From DATKZH01 sp035528065 (GTDB lineage: Bacteria > Planctomycetota > Planctomycetia > Pirellulales > Thermoguttaceae): DNA of 8,806 bases. The stretch covers positions 1 through 8,806 of the forward strand of contig DATKZH010000687.1 of the NCBI GenBank assembly GCA_035528065.1. The letters run 5' to 3'. Under the pieces are notes generated by a model that saw only the letters and a program-made list of their open reading frames with translations, searched no databases and was not told the origin of the DNA. Shown piece by piece: positions 1-6,809 of this stretch (its first letter is position 1; every line of letters begins with the position of its first letter). A program made the position numbers and the translations under genes.

Positions 1-145
1 GCCCAGCCGTGCGGGTAATCGGGCACGCCGAAGGTTTTCAGAAATGTGCCGCCTGGGGAAGGATCCCTTAGAGTAGTGCCCAGCCGGGCGGACCCTGTTG
101 GATCGGAATTTCCCCACCAACAGGGGGCCGCAGGGAAGAGAATTC
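1..145. other. Upstream stretch with no assignable gene
   Basis: The three forward frames close at 16-18, 69-71 and 74-76, so the tail of an upstream gene could end here, but the short peptides resemble nothing I recognise. There is no convincing -35/-10 pair. The region holds an imperfect direct repeat (1-14 and 78-91, 13 of 14 identical, GCCCAGCCG core), a small GCCC/GGGC hairpin at 78-89 and the dyad at 93-125. The last bases, GGGAAGAG at 133-140, look like the ribosome binding site of pilT. Confidence 0.5.
93..125. repeat. Interrupted palindrome upstream of pilT
   Basis: CCCTGTTGG (93-101) is matched by its exact reverse complement CCAACAGGG (117-125). An inner GGAA (105-108) / TTCC (110-113) pair shares the same centre at base 109. 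Thirteen symmetric positions on each side are broken only by a 3-nt mismatch. It ends 20 nt before the chosen pilT ATG and 7 nt before its ribosome binding site. It could be a protein-binding operator or a hairpin in the 5' leader. No T-run follows it, so a Rho-independent terminator is unlikely. The role is inferred only from position and symmetry. Confidence 0.5.
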
Positions 146-1267
146 ATGGCAACGATTCTTATCGACAAGCTGTTGCAGACTCAGGTGAATCGAAACGCCA
201 GCGATCTGCACATCTCGGTTGGCCAACCTCCGGTGTTGCGGTGTGACGGACGCTTGGTTCGGCTCGACACAAAGGTGCTGGAGCCGGAAGACACCACGGC
301 CTTGATGAAGAGCATCTCGCCGGAGCGGTGTCAGCAGGAGTTGCAGGAGGTCGGCGGTTCGGACTTCGGGTTCGCGTTCGGCGATCAGGCCCGTTTTCGC
401 GTCTCCATCTTCAAGCAGAAGGGTCACGTGGGGATGGTGCTTCGGCTCATCCCCGTCGACATGATGAGCTTCGAAGACTTAGGGACGCCGCCGGTTCTGA
501 CGGATCTGATTATGAGGCCGCGGGGTCTGATCTTAGTCACCGGGCCTACCGGGTCGGGCAAGACGACCACGTTGGCTTCGGCCATCGATTATCTCAATCA
601 GGCCGTCGATCGCCACATCATCACGATCGAAGACCCGATCGAGTTCTACCACACGCACAGGAAGTCGACGATCAACCAGCGGGAAGTCGGGGTCGACGTC
701 CCGAGCTTCGCCGAGGCGATTCGTCGGGCCTTGCGGCAGGACCCGGACGTGATCCTGGTGGGCGAGATGCGGGACCTGGAGACGATCGAGGCGGCGATCA
801 CGGCCGCGGAGACCGGCCACATCGTCTTCGGCACGTTGCACACCACCGGTGCCCAGGGAACCATCAACCGGATCATCGACGTCTTTCCCACCAACCAGCA
901 GGAGCAGATCCGGACGCAGTTGTCGGTGTGCGTCATCGGGATCTTGGCGCAGGCCTTGTTGCCCCGCGTTGGCGGCGGCCGGGTGGCGGCGTACGAGATG
1001 CTGGTGGTCACCCCGGCGATCGCCAACCTGATTCGGGAGAACAAGATCTACCGGATCAATTCAGCGATCCAGACGGGACACAAGCTTGGCATGCAATTGC
1101 TCGACGATCACATGTTCGAGCTATGGGAGAGTGGAGTGGTCGAGGAGGAAGAGGTCCTTATTCTGGCGAATTCACCGGACGAATTGCGGCTCAAGATCGC
1201 CCGGGCGAAGAAGAGCCTGTTGGAGGATGAGGAGGAAGCGCAGCGTCGAATGCAGAAGGGAAAGTAG
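146..1267 (+). CDS. pilT: PilT, type IV pilus retraction ATPase
   Basis: This is a cytoplasmic hexameric secretion-superfamily ATPase that powers pilus disassembly and retraction. From the ATG at 146 the protein has 373 residues, close to the family norm. Visible motifs in order: ASDLH (18-22) in the N-terminal PAS-like domain; Walker A GPTGSGKT (133-140); Asp box ITIEDPIEF (159-167); Walker B DPDVILVGE (199-207, catalytic Glu207); His box AETGHIVFGTLHT (221-233); and AIANLIRE (291-298). The last is the PilT hallmark (canonical AIRNLIRE) that separates PilT from PilB/GspE. The C-terminus is acidic then basic (EEEE near 333, KK near 355). The start was chosen for GGGAAGAG at 133-140, 5 nt upstream; a TTG at 98 would add 16 unconserved residues and run through the dyad. 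It is first of the cluster, 76 nt before the assembly ATPase. Its presence implies a retractile pilus. Confidence 0.95.
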   Translation: MATILIDKLLQTQVNRNASDLHISVGQPPVLRCDGRLVRLDTKVLEPEDTTALMKSISPERCQQELQEVGGSDFGFAFGDQARFRVSIFKQKGHVGMVLRLIPVDMMSFEDLGTPPVLTDLIMRPRGLILVTGPTGSGKTTTLASAIDYLNQAVDRHIITIEDPIEFYHTHRKSTINQREVGVDVPSFAEAIRRALRQDPDVILVGEMRDLETIEAAITAAETGHIVFGTLHTTGAQGTINRIIDVFPTNQQEQIRTQLSVCVIGILAQALLPRVGGGRVAAYEMLVVTPAIANLIRENKIYRINSAIQTGHKLGMQLLDDHMFELWESGVVEEEEVLILANSPDELRLKIARAKKSLLEDEEEAQRRMQKGK

Positions 1268-1343
1268 GCGGGCCGCTCATGCTCAGAGGGGCTGACAGGG
1301 AAGGGTTGGGAGCAGAGTCCACGTAACGCGAGGCGAACCAGAG

Positions 1344-3065
1344 ATGGCTCTTCGACAGATCGGGCAGATTTTCGTTGACCTGGGCTTCATTAGCGAAGAG
1401 CAACTGGACCTGCTTTTGGAGGAGCAGCAGCAGCGTCCGGGCCAGTTGCTCGGCCGGATTGCCGTCGACATGGGCCTTCTTACGGACGACCACGTGGCCC
1501 AGGCGCTGGCGGAGCAGATGGGCCTTCAGGTTGTCAACTTGAGCGAGACCGTGATTGCGCCGGAAGTGCTCGCCCACGTGACGGAGCCGATGGCTCAACT
1601 GTACAAGATCGTTCCGGTCAGCTTCAAGGACAACACGCTTACCGTCGCCATGTGCGATCCGCAGAAGCTGTCGATTATCGACGAGTTGCGGAGTTTTCTG
1701 GGATACGACGTTCGGGCGGTGGTGACGACGGAGCAGGACGTCGCAAACACGCTGGAGCGGTATTACGCAGCCGGCGGGGAAAGCGTTGAGACGTTGATCG
1801 CCGACATGGAGTCGGACGACGAGTTGGCGACCGCGGCGAAGAGGCTCGAGGGCATGGAGGGCCCTGTGGACTTGACGAGCGTTGAAGCGCTGGCCGATAG
1901 CGTGCCGGTGCGGAAGCTGCTGAACATGGTGCTTTTGTTGGCGATCAAGGACCACTCCAGCGACTTGCACTTCGAGCCGTTCGAGACGGAGTTCAAGATT
2001 CGGATCCGCGGCGATGGGGTGTTGTACGAGATGGTTCCGCCGCCGCGGCACCTCGCCTTTGCGATCACCACCCGGGTCAAGGTGATGGCCGATCTGGACA
2101 TCGCCGAGCGGCGGTTGCCTCAGGACGGGCGGATTCGGTTGACGGTCGGCGGCCATCCGGTCGACCTTCGCGTCTCGGTGCTGCCCACGATGTTCGGGGA
2201 GAGCGTGGTGTTGCGGATCCTCGACCGGTCCGTGGTCATGCTCGACTTGGAGGCGATCGGGCTGGAGGAGGGTCCCCTCCAGATATTTCGCGAAATCATC
2301 CGCAGGCCGCACGGGATTGTCTTGGTCACGGGGCCCACGGGTTGCGGCAAGACAACCACGTTGTATGGGGCTTTGAACGAGCTCAACTTGGTCACCGACA
2401 AGATCATTACCACCGAAGACCCGGTCGAGTACGACATCGACGGCATTGTGCAGATCCAGGTCGATCCGGCGATCGGCAACACGTTTGCCAAGTTGTTGCG
2501 GTCGATTCTGCGTCAGGACCCGGACAAGATCCTGGTGGGCGAGGTCCGCGACTTGGAGACGGCCGAGATCGCGGTGCAGGCGTCGCTTACGGGCCACATG
2601 GTGTTCAGCACGCTGCACACGAACGACGCCGCCAGCACGGTGACCCGGCTCCGCGACATGGGGCTGCCGCCGTTCTTGATCACCGCCACGCTGGAAGCGG
2701 TGCTTGGGCAGCGGCTAGTGCGAAAGATCTGCCGGGAGTGTCGCGAGGAGACGATCCCCGGCACGGAGACCCTGGCCGACCTGGACCTGACGCCCGAGGC
2801 CGTGATCGGCAAGAAGTTCTACCGGGGCCGCGGGTGCGTGGTGTGCAACAACACGGGGTACAAGGGGCGTACCGGGGTTTACGAGCTAATGGCGATGAAC
2901 GACCAGCTTCGCGACCTGATCAACACCGGGGGCTCCACGGAGCAGTTGCGCGACGGCGCTTTGCAGGCCGGGATGGAGCCGTTGCGGGTCGCCGGGTTGA
3001 AGAAGATCTACGAAGGGGTGACGACGCCGGCGGAGGTGATTCGGGAAACGAGCGTCGAGTCGTAA
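1344..3065 (+). CDS. pilB: PilB/GspE-family pilus assembly ATPase
   Basis: This hexameric ATPase drives pilin extraction from the inner membrane and fibre growth, working against PilT. It has 573 residues, a normal length. The N-terminus holds two tandem MshEN-type motifs: G7...G14...L21...L25..Q28 and G37...G44...V51...L55..Q58. In some MshE/PilB proteins these bind cyclic di-GMP, but the leading Arg of each motif is Gln5 and Leu35 here. The ATPase core has SSDLHFEP (205-212), Walker A GPTGCGKTT (330-338, Cys334 where Ser is usual), Asp box ITTEDPVEY (355-363), Walker B DPDKILVGE (392-400, Glu400) and His box LTGHMVFSTLHTND (415-428). A tetracysteine zinc site, C463-x2-C466 and C498-x2-C501, is typical of GspE/PilB and absent from PilT. 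The start is ATG 1344 with a modest GAGG at 1330-1333. PilT next door favours PilB over GspE as the name. Confidence 0.93.
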   Translation: MALRQIGQIFVDLGFISEEQLDLLLEEQQQRPGQLLGRIAVDMGLLTDDHVAQALAEQMGLQVVNLSETVIAPEVLAHVTEPMAQLYKIVPVSFKDNTLTVAMCDPQKLSIIDELRSFLGYDVRAVVTTEQDVANTLERYYAAGGESVETLIADMESDDELATAAKRLEGMEGPVDLTSVEALADSVPVRKLLNMVLLLAIKDHSSDLHFEPFETEFKIRIRGDGVLYEMVPPPRHLAFAITTRVKVMADLDIAERRLPQDGRIRLTVGGHPVDLRVSVLPTMFGESVVLRILDRSVVMLDLEAIGLEEGPLQIFREIIRRPHGIVLVTGPTGCGKTTTLYGALNELNLVTDKIITTEDPVEYDIDGIVQIQVDPAIGNTFAKLLRSILRQDPDKILVGEVRDLETAEIAVQASLTGHMVFSTLHTNDAASTVTRLRDMGLPPFLITATLEAVLGQRLVRKICRECREETIPGTETLADLDLTPEAVIGKKFYRGRGCVVCNNTGYKGRTGVYELMAMNDQLRDLINTGGSTEQLRDGALQAGMEPLRVAGLKKIYEGVTTPAEVIRETSVES

Positions 3066-3111
3066 CCAGCGGATGGTTGAAAGCTCAAGTGGGCCGCGGG
3101 AAACCGCCACC

Positions 3112-3131
3112 CCTCACCTTGTGACGTGAGG
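3112..3131 (+). promoter_or_regulatory. Small hairpin overlapping the pilC ribosome binding site
   Basis: CCTCAC (3112-3117) can pair with GTGAGG (3126-3131) across an 8-nt loop. The 3' arm contains most of the GAGGA Shine-Dalgarno (3128-3132), which sits 7 nt before the pilC ATG at 3140. A competing smaller stem TCAC/GTGA (3114-3117 / 3121-3124) is also possible. The structure could modulate access to the ribosome binding site, but it is short and may be chance. Confidence 0.3.
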
Positions 3132-3139
3132 ATCGAACG

Positions 3140-4468
3140 ATGCCGACTTATGAATTCGAGGCGATGGACGGCACCGGCCAGCAAATCAACGACGTGGTCG
3201 AGGCGCCGAGCGAAGAAGAGGCCCAGGCGACTATTCGCCAGATGGGGTATTTCGTCACGAAGATCGCCGAGAGGAAGGCGCGGGCCGGCGCCGGGCGAAA
3301 GAAGAAGGGCGGCCGGAGGAAAACCTTCTCCATCGGCCGCGTCAAGGGCAAGGTCCTGACGACCTTTACACGCCAGTTGTCGATTCTACAGGACGCCGGA
3401 TTGCCCCTCTTGCGGAGTCTGAGGATTCTGGAGAACCAGTCCAGGCCGGGGGCGTTGAAGAACTCCCTGATCGACGTCTGCGACGAGATCGAAAGCGGGG
3501 CCACGCTGTCGGAGGCGATGGCCAAGGCGCCCAAGGCGTTCGACCGGCTCTACGTCAACATGATCAAGGCCGGGGAGGCCGGTGGTGCGTTGGAGGTGAT
3601 CCTCCAGCGGCTTGCCGAGTTCCAGGAGCGGGCCCAATCGTTGAAGCGGAAAGTGAAAGGCGCGCTGGTCTATCCGATCGTGGTGGTCCTGTTCGCCATC
3701 TCGATCTTGACGTTCATCATGCTCAAGATCGTGCCCGAGTTCCGCAAGATCTTCGAGGAGTTCGAGGCCGAGCTGCCGCCGATCACCGAAGTGCTGATCT
3801 TGGTCTCCAACGGCCTGTTCCACTGGTGGTTCCTGATTCCGGTGATTCCCATCTCGATCTGGCTGTTCGTCAAGCTGATCTGTCGATTCCGCCAGGGCCG
3901 TTACGGCTTTCACCTGTTCTTGATCAAAATGCCCGTCTTCGGCCAGTTGGTCGAAAAAAACACCGTCGCCCGCACGATGCGGACTCTGGGCACGCTGGTG
4001 TCCAGCGGCGTGCCGATCCTGGAAGCCCTTCAGATTACGCGCGAGACGGCCGGGAACTACGTGTTCGAGAATCTATTCGGGAAGGTGTACGAATCGATTC
4101 GCGAGGGCGAGTCGATTTCCCAGCCGATGAAGGAGAACTCTCGGCCGGGCTTCCATCCGATGGCCATGTTCTTCTGGTTCTTTTTCATTGCCGGACCGGT
4201 CGGCTTGTTGTTGTACGTGCTGAAGATGAACCAGAAGATTATCGACGACATGGTGGTCAACATGGTGGACGTGGGGGAGGAGACCGGCGAACTGGACACG
4301 ATGCTCTACAAGGTGGCCGACGTGTACGACGAAGAGGTCGCCGTCTTGACCGAGACCCTCACCAGCCTGATGGAGCCGATCTTGATCATCTGCCTGGGGT
4401 GCGTGGTCGGGTTCATCGTCGTCGCCCTGTTCATGCCGTTGATCAGCCTGATCCAGAACCTAACCTAG
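3140..4468 (+). CDS. pilC: PilC/GspF-family inner-membrane platform protein
   Basis: This polytopic inner-membrane protein transmits work from PilB and PilT to the pilin pool. The N-terminus (1-45, MPTYEFEAMDGTG...) is the usual GspF start, followed by a basic linker rich in Lys, Arg and Gly (45-72). The first GspF domain covers about 72-195 (FTRQLSILQDAGLPLLRSL; GEAGGALEVILQRLAEF; ALVYPIVVV). The second covers about 273-435 (TMRTLGTLVSSGVPILEAL; VNMVDVGEETGELDTML). Membrane segments are at about 176-197, 229-248 and 408-436. At 442 residues it is somewhat longer than the usual 400 or so. Residues 341-370, with a hydrophobic run at 341-362, interrupt the second domain where homologues usually go straight from FxPM to the VVNMVDVGEETGELD block. 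The gap to the next gene is 60 nt. The function is secure; the name pilC rests on pilT being adjacent. Confidence 0.93.
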   Translation: MPTYEFEAMDGTGQQINDVVEAPSEEEAQATIRQMGYFVTKIAERKARAGAGRKKKGGRRKTFSIGRVKGKVLTTFTRQLSILQDAGLPLLRSLRILENQSRPGALKNSLIDVCDEIESGATLSEAMAKAPKAFDRLYVNMIKAGEAGGALEVILQRLAEFQERAQSLKRKVKGALVYPIVVVLFAISILTFIMLKIVPEFRKIFEEFEAELPPITEVLILVSNGLFHWWFLIPVIPISIWLFVKLICRFRQGRYGFHLFLIKMPVFGQLVEKNTVARTMRTLGTLVSSGVPILEALQITRETAGNYVFENLFGKVYESIREGESISQPMKENSRPGFHPMAMFFWFFFIAGPVGLLLYVLKMNQKIIDDMVVNMVDVGEETGELDTMLYKVADVYDEEVAVLTETLTSLMEPILIICLGCVVGFIVVALFMPLISLIQNLT

Positions 4469-4497
4469 TCAAGGGCAAGGTTTTTTTGACTCCAAGA

Positions 4498-4515
4498 CAG
4501 GCCGCCTGGGGCCTG
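4498..4515 (+). promoter_or_regulatory. GC-rich hairpin before the first prepilin gene
   Basis: CAGGCC (4498-4503) pairs exactly with GGCCTG (4510-4515) around a 6-nt loop. It abuts the purine-rich ribosome binding site AGGGGGAAG (4516-4524) of the prepilin at 4529. A run of seven T (4481-4487) lies upstream, not downstream, so it does not read as a Rho-independent terminator on the + strand. A stabilising hairpin at the 5' end of a processed pilin mRNA is possible but only inferred. Confidence 0.35.
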
Positions 4516-4528
4516 AGGGGGAAGCTCT

Positions 4529-5650
4529 ATGGACATGCCCGCCGATCATAAGACCGCCCGCAATGCTTTCACCCTGGTCGAAATGCTTGTGGTGATCGTG
4601 ATCATCGGGATCCTCGTCGGGCTCACCGCCGCGGCGCTCGGCCCGGCCAGGAGGGCGGCGCGCAACGCGGCGGTCAACGCCGAGATCAAGCAGCTCGACA
4701 TGGACCTGCAAAACTACAGGAACGAGTTCGGCGAGCTCCCGCCGACGTTTATCGACGTCAACATCGTCGTGGAGCAGCCGTCCAATCCGCTCGGCCCGAC
4801 GCTCCAAGCCGACGCCCGCAACGCCGTGATCCGCCACCTCCGCAAGGCGTTTCCGCGGTACGTGCCGGGGCAGATCCGAGGGCGAACCGGAGCGTTCCCC
4901 CCAAATACGAACCCTAATCCGGACGGCTTGCCGGACAATCTGGACGGCACGGGTGGCCCCTACGATGGATTTGCGAATGACGTGTGGTACGCGTACAACC
5001 GCACGATCGATCCGCGATTGTTCGACCCCGCCTCGGCGCTGGTGTTCTGGCTGGGCGGGCTCCCGGAGCAGGTCCCCGCGGTCGGCGGCCAGTGGATCCC
5101 GGCCGGCTTCCATTCCGACCCGCAGATGCCCTTCAAGCCGGGCACCCCGCGCAAGCAGCCTTTGTTCGAGTTCAAGGCCGAGCGGATCGTGCTTGAGGAA
5201 ATGCATTACAGCATTCCTTGGGATAACGCGTCCCCGCCGACAACTCGCTATCTGCGGTATTACCCCGACAAAGTCGAGGCGCCTTACGTGTATTTCAAGG
5301 CGCGCCGGCGCGGCGCGAATTGGCAGTATGGCGCGGAACTGGACGCGAAGCCCAACCCGACCTACGTACCCTATGCGTATTTCCATTCGTTGGTGGCCGA
5401 CAACCTCGATACTATGAATATCTGCGTGGCCTATCGCGATCCTCAGAGTCCGCCCTTCTGGAGGAACTACGACACCTACCAGATCATTGCGGCCGGGCTC
5501 GACGGCCAATTCGGAAAGACGCCTCCGAAAGACGCCAACGGCATTGCCGTCTACCGCGTGACCAAAACCGCGGTCAATTTCTCCGATGACGATCGCAACA
5601 ACCTCGCCAATTTCTGTGAGGCCGCCACGTTGGAGGACGAGATCGAATGA
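4529..5650 (+). CDS. GspG-like type IV prepilin (first of four)
   Basis: This is a secreted pilin-fold subunit, exported, cleaved and N-methylated by a prepilin peptidase that is not in this window. The leader is 13 residues, MDMPADHKTARNA, followed by FTLVEMLVVI. The residue before the cut is Ala13, not the standard Gly; mature Phe1 is residue 14 and the conserved Glu5 is Glu18. The hydrophobic helix runs about 14-40. It continues with an Arg/Ala-rich amphipathic part and QNYRNEFGELPPTF (61-74), a GspG-type pattern. Near the C-terminus, AAGLDGQFG (321-329) and FSDDDRNNLANF (351-362) fit planctomycete GspG-like proteins as I recall them. An Asn/Asp-rich loop at 126-140 (NTNPNPDGLPDNLDG) could bind a metal. 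At 373 residues it is much longer than proteobacterial GspG. ATG 4529 has AGGGGGAAG at 4516-4524; a second ATG at 4535 would only trim two residues. It is the likeliest major pilin here, which is inference. Confidence 0.85.
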   Translation: MDMPADHKTARNAFTLVEMLVVIVIIGILVGLTAAALGPARRAARNAAVNAEIKQLDMDLQNYRNEFGELPPTFIDVNIVVEQPSNPLGPTLQADARNAVIRHLRKAFPRYVPGQIRGRTGAFPPNTNPNPDGLPDNLDGTGGPYDGFANDVWYAYNRTIDPRLFDPASALVFWLGGLPEQVPAVGGQWIPAGFHSDPQMPFKPGTPRKQPLFEFKAERIVLEEMHYSIPWDNASPPTTRYLRYYPDKVEAPYVYFKARRRGANWQYGAELDAKPNPTYVPYAYFHSLVADNLDTMNICVAYRDPQSPPFWRNYDTYQIIAAGLDGQFGKTPPKDANGIAVYRVTKTAVNFSDDDRNNLANFCEAATLEDEIE

Positions 5651-6807
5651 ACGGGCACGCTCCGAGCCGGAAAACGCGCGTGGGGACCCGACCGATCGGA
5701 TCGAACGGGCGGGCCGCGCGTGGCTTCACGTTGGTCGAGCTGCTGGTCACCGTGACGATCATCGGCATCCTCGCCGGGGTCATGCTGGGCGCGGTGGGGG
5801 CGGCACGCGAGTCGGCCCGGCACGCCAAGACCAAGTCCACCATCACCAAGCTCCACGCGATCGTGATGGAGCAATACGAGTCGTATCGCACGCGGCGCGT
5901 CGGGCTCTCCAACGCGCAGGTCCAACTGATTGCACAAAACGCGGGTTACTGGGATCCAACCGTCAATCCGCTAATCCCCACTCGTGCGGTAGCCCTCGTT
6001 CGGCTGAATGCGATGCGGGACTTGATGCGCATGGAGATGCCGGAACGGTGGTCCGACGTTACTAGCCCAATACCCCCCTCTTCACTGAGTGGTATAACCC
6101 GCCCGGCGTTGTCCCGCGCGTACTGGCGGCGTTACAGCCAAGCGAGGCTCAAGGTCGAGGCTACCTATCCCGTAGGGACTTACCGCGACCAGTCGCAGGA
6201 GCGGCTCAACCGATATAGCTCTGCCGAGTGTCTGTACATGATCGTCAGCATGGCGGGAGGGGCCGACGCCCGCGATCAGTTCAACGATTCCGAGATCGGC
6301 GACGCCGACGGCGACACGCTGCCCGAGTTCCACGACGCCTGGGGCAACCCGATCTTGTTTCTCCGTTGGGCCCCGGGGCTGACCGAGTCGGACCTGCAAG
6401 CCCAAACGTACTTTTTTGACTACAATCTCAGTCCGCCCCAGTACGCACGTGATACGGCGGCAGCCGCGCAGGCGGGGCTGGAAGACCACGACCCTTTCGA
6501 TTATCGCAACCTGTTTTCCGAGGCCTACCGTCTCGTTCCGTTGATTTACTCGGCCGGGCCGGACGGGATCTACGACGTCGGTTTCGAAGGGGGGTACTAT
6601 TTCGGGCATCAGATGGACCCGTTCACGTTCAACCGCGCGCCCGATCCATACAACGGAGCGGGCGCGCCGGTGAATAGCTGGAACGAGTCGGTGACCGCCA
6701 TGGACCCGCCTCCCGACACGAGCGACCCCCTTTACGGCCCCAAGCGAACGCCGAACACGTACGACCATTACGACAACATCCACAACCACCGTGTCGAGGT
6801 GGAATAG
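5647..6807 (+). CDS. GspG-like type IV prepilin (second of four)
   Basis: The leader is 26 residues, basic, ending RAARG, then FTLVELLVTVTIIGILAG. Mature Phe1 is residue 27 and Glu5 is Glu31; the hydrophobic helix spans about 27-50. The body (386 residues in all) has D219-A-D221-G-D223-T-L-P-E227-F, a DxDGDxxxE calcium-loop-like motif, followed at once by HDAWGNPILFLRW. Near the C-terminus lies YSAGPDGIYDVG, matching the first prepilin's AAGLDGQFG. The ATG overlaps the previous stop as ATGA (5647-5650), with GGAGGA at 5632-5637 inside the upstream gene, so translation is probably coupled. Probably a pseudopilin or minor pilin; which subunit it is cannot be told from sequence alone. Confidence 0.85.
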   Translation: MNGHAPSRKTRVGTRPIGSNGRAARGFTLVELLVTVTIIGILAGVMLGAVGAARESARHAKTKSTITKLHAIVMEQYESYRTRRVGLSNAQVQLIAQNAGYWDPTVNPLIPTRAVALVRLNAMRDLMRMEMPERWSDVTSPIPPSSLSGITRPALSRAYWRRYSQARLKVEATYPVGTYRDQSQERLNRYSSAECLYMIVSMAGGADARDQFNDSEIGDADGDTLPEFHDAWGNPILFLRWAPGLTESDLQAQTYFFDYNLSPPQYARDTAAAAQAGLEDHDPFDYRNLFSEAYRLVPLIYSAGPDGIYDVGFEGGYYFGHQMDPFTFNRAPDPYNGAGAPVNSWNESVTAMDPPPDTSDPLYGPKRTPNTYDHYDNIHNHRVEVE

Positions 6808-6809
6808 TC

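Noticed and set aside
98..145. Upstream TTG start that would add 16 residues to PilT
   Set aside because: The added residues are not PilT-like and would translate the palindrome; the ATG at 146 has a well-placed GGGAAGAG and gives the normal family N-terminus.
1191..2618. Long open frame of 475 codons on the minus strand opposite pilB
   Set aside because: The protein is Arg/His/Gln-rich low-complexity of the kind produced opposite GC-rich genes, and the + strand frame encodes a fully motif-complete ATPase.
4160..4249. Frameshift or sequencing error as the cause of the extra PilC segment
   Set aside because: The frame is the same before and after, and both flanks match the family, so it is an in-frame insertion.
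146..4468. Type II secretion (Gsp) system rather than a pilus
   Set aside because: A bona fide PilT with the AIxxLIRE motif is present, which type II secretion systems lack; a pilus-like machine is the better reading, although the secretin and assembly genes are not visible.
5675..5723. 9-nt direct repeat CGCGCGTGG in the leader of the second prepilin
   Set aside because: It is short, GC-rich and explained by Arg/Val/Gly codons; no inverted symmetry comparable to the next two leaders.
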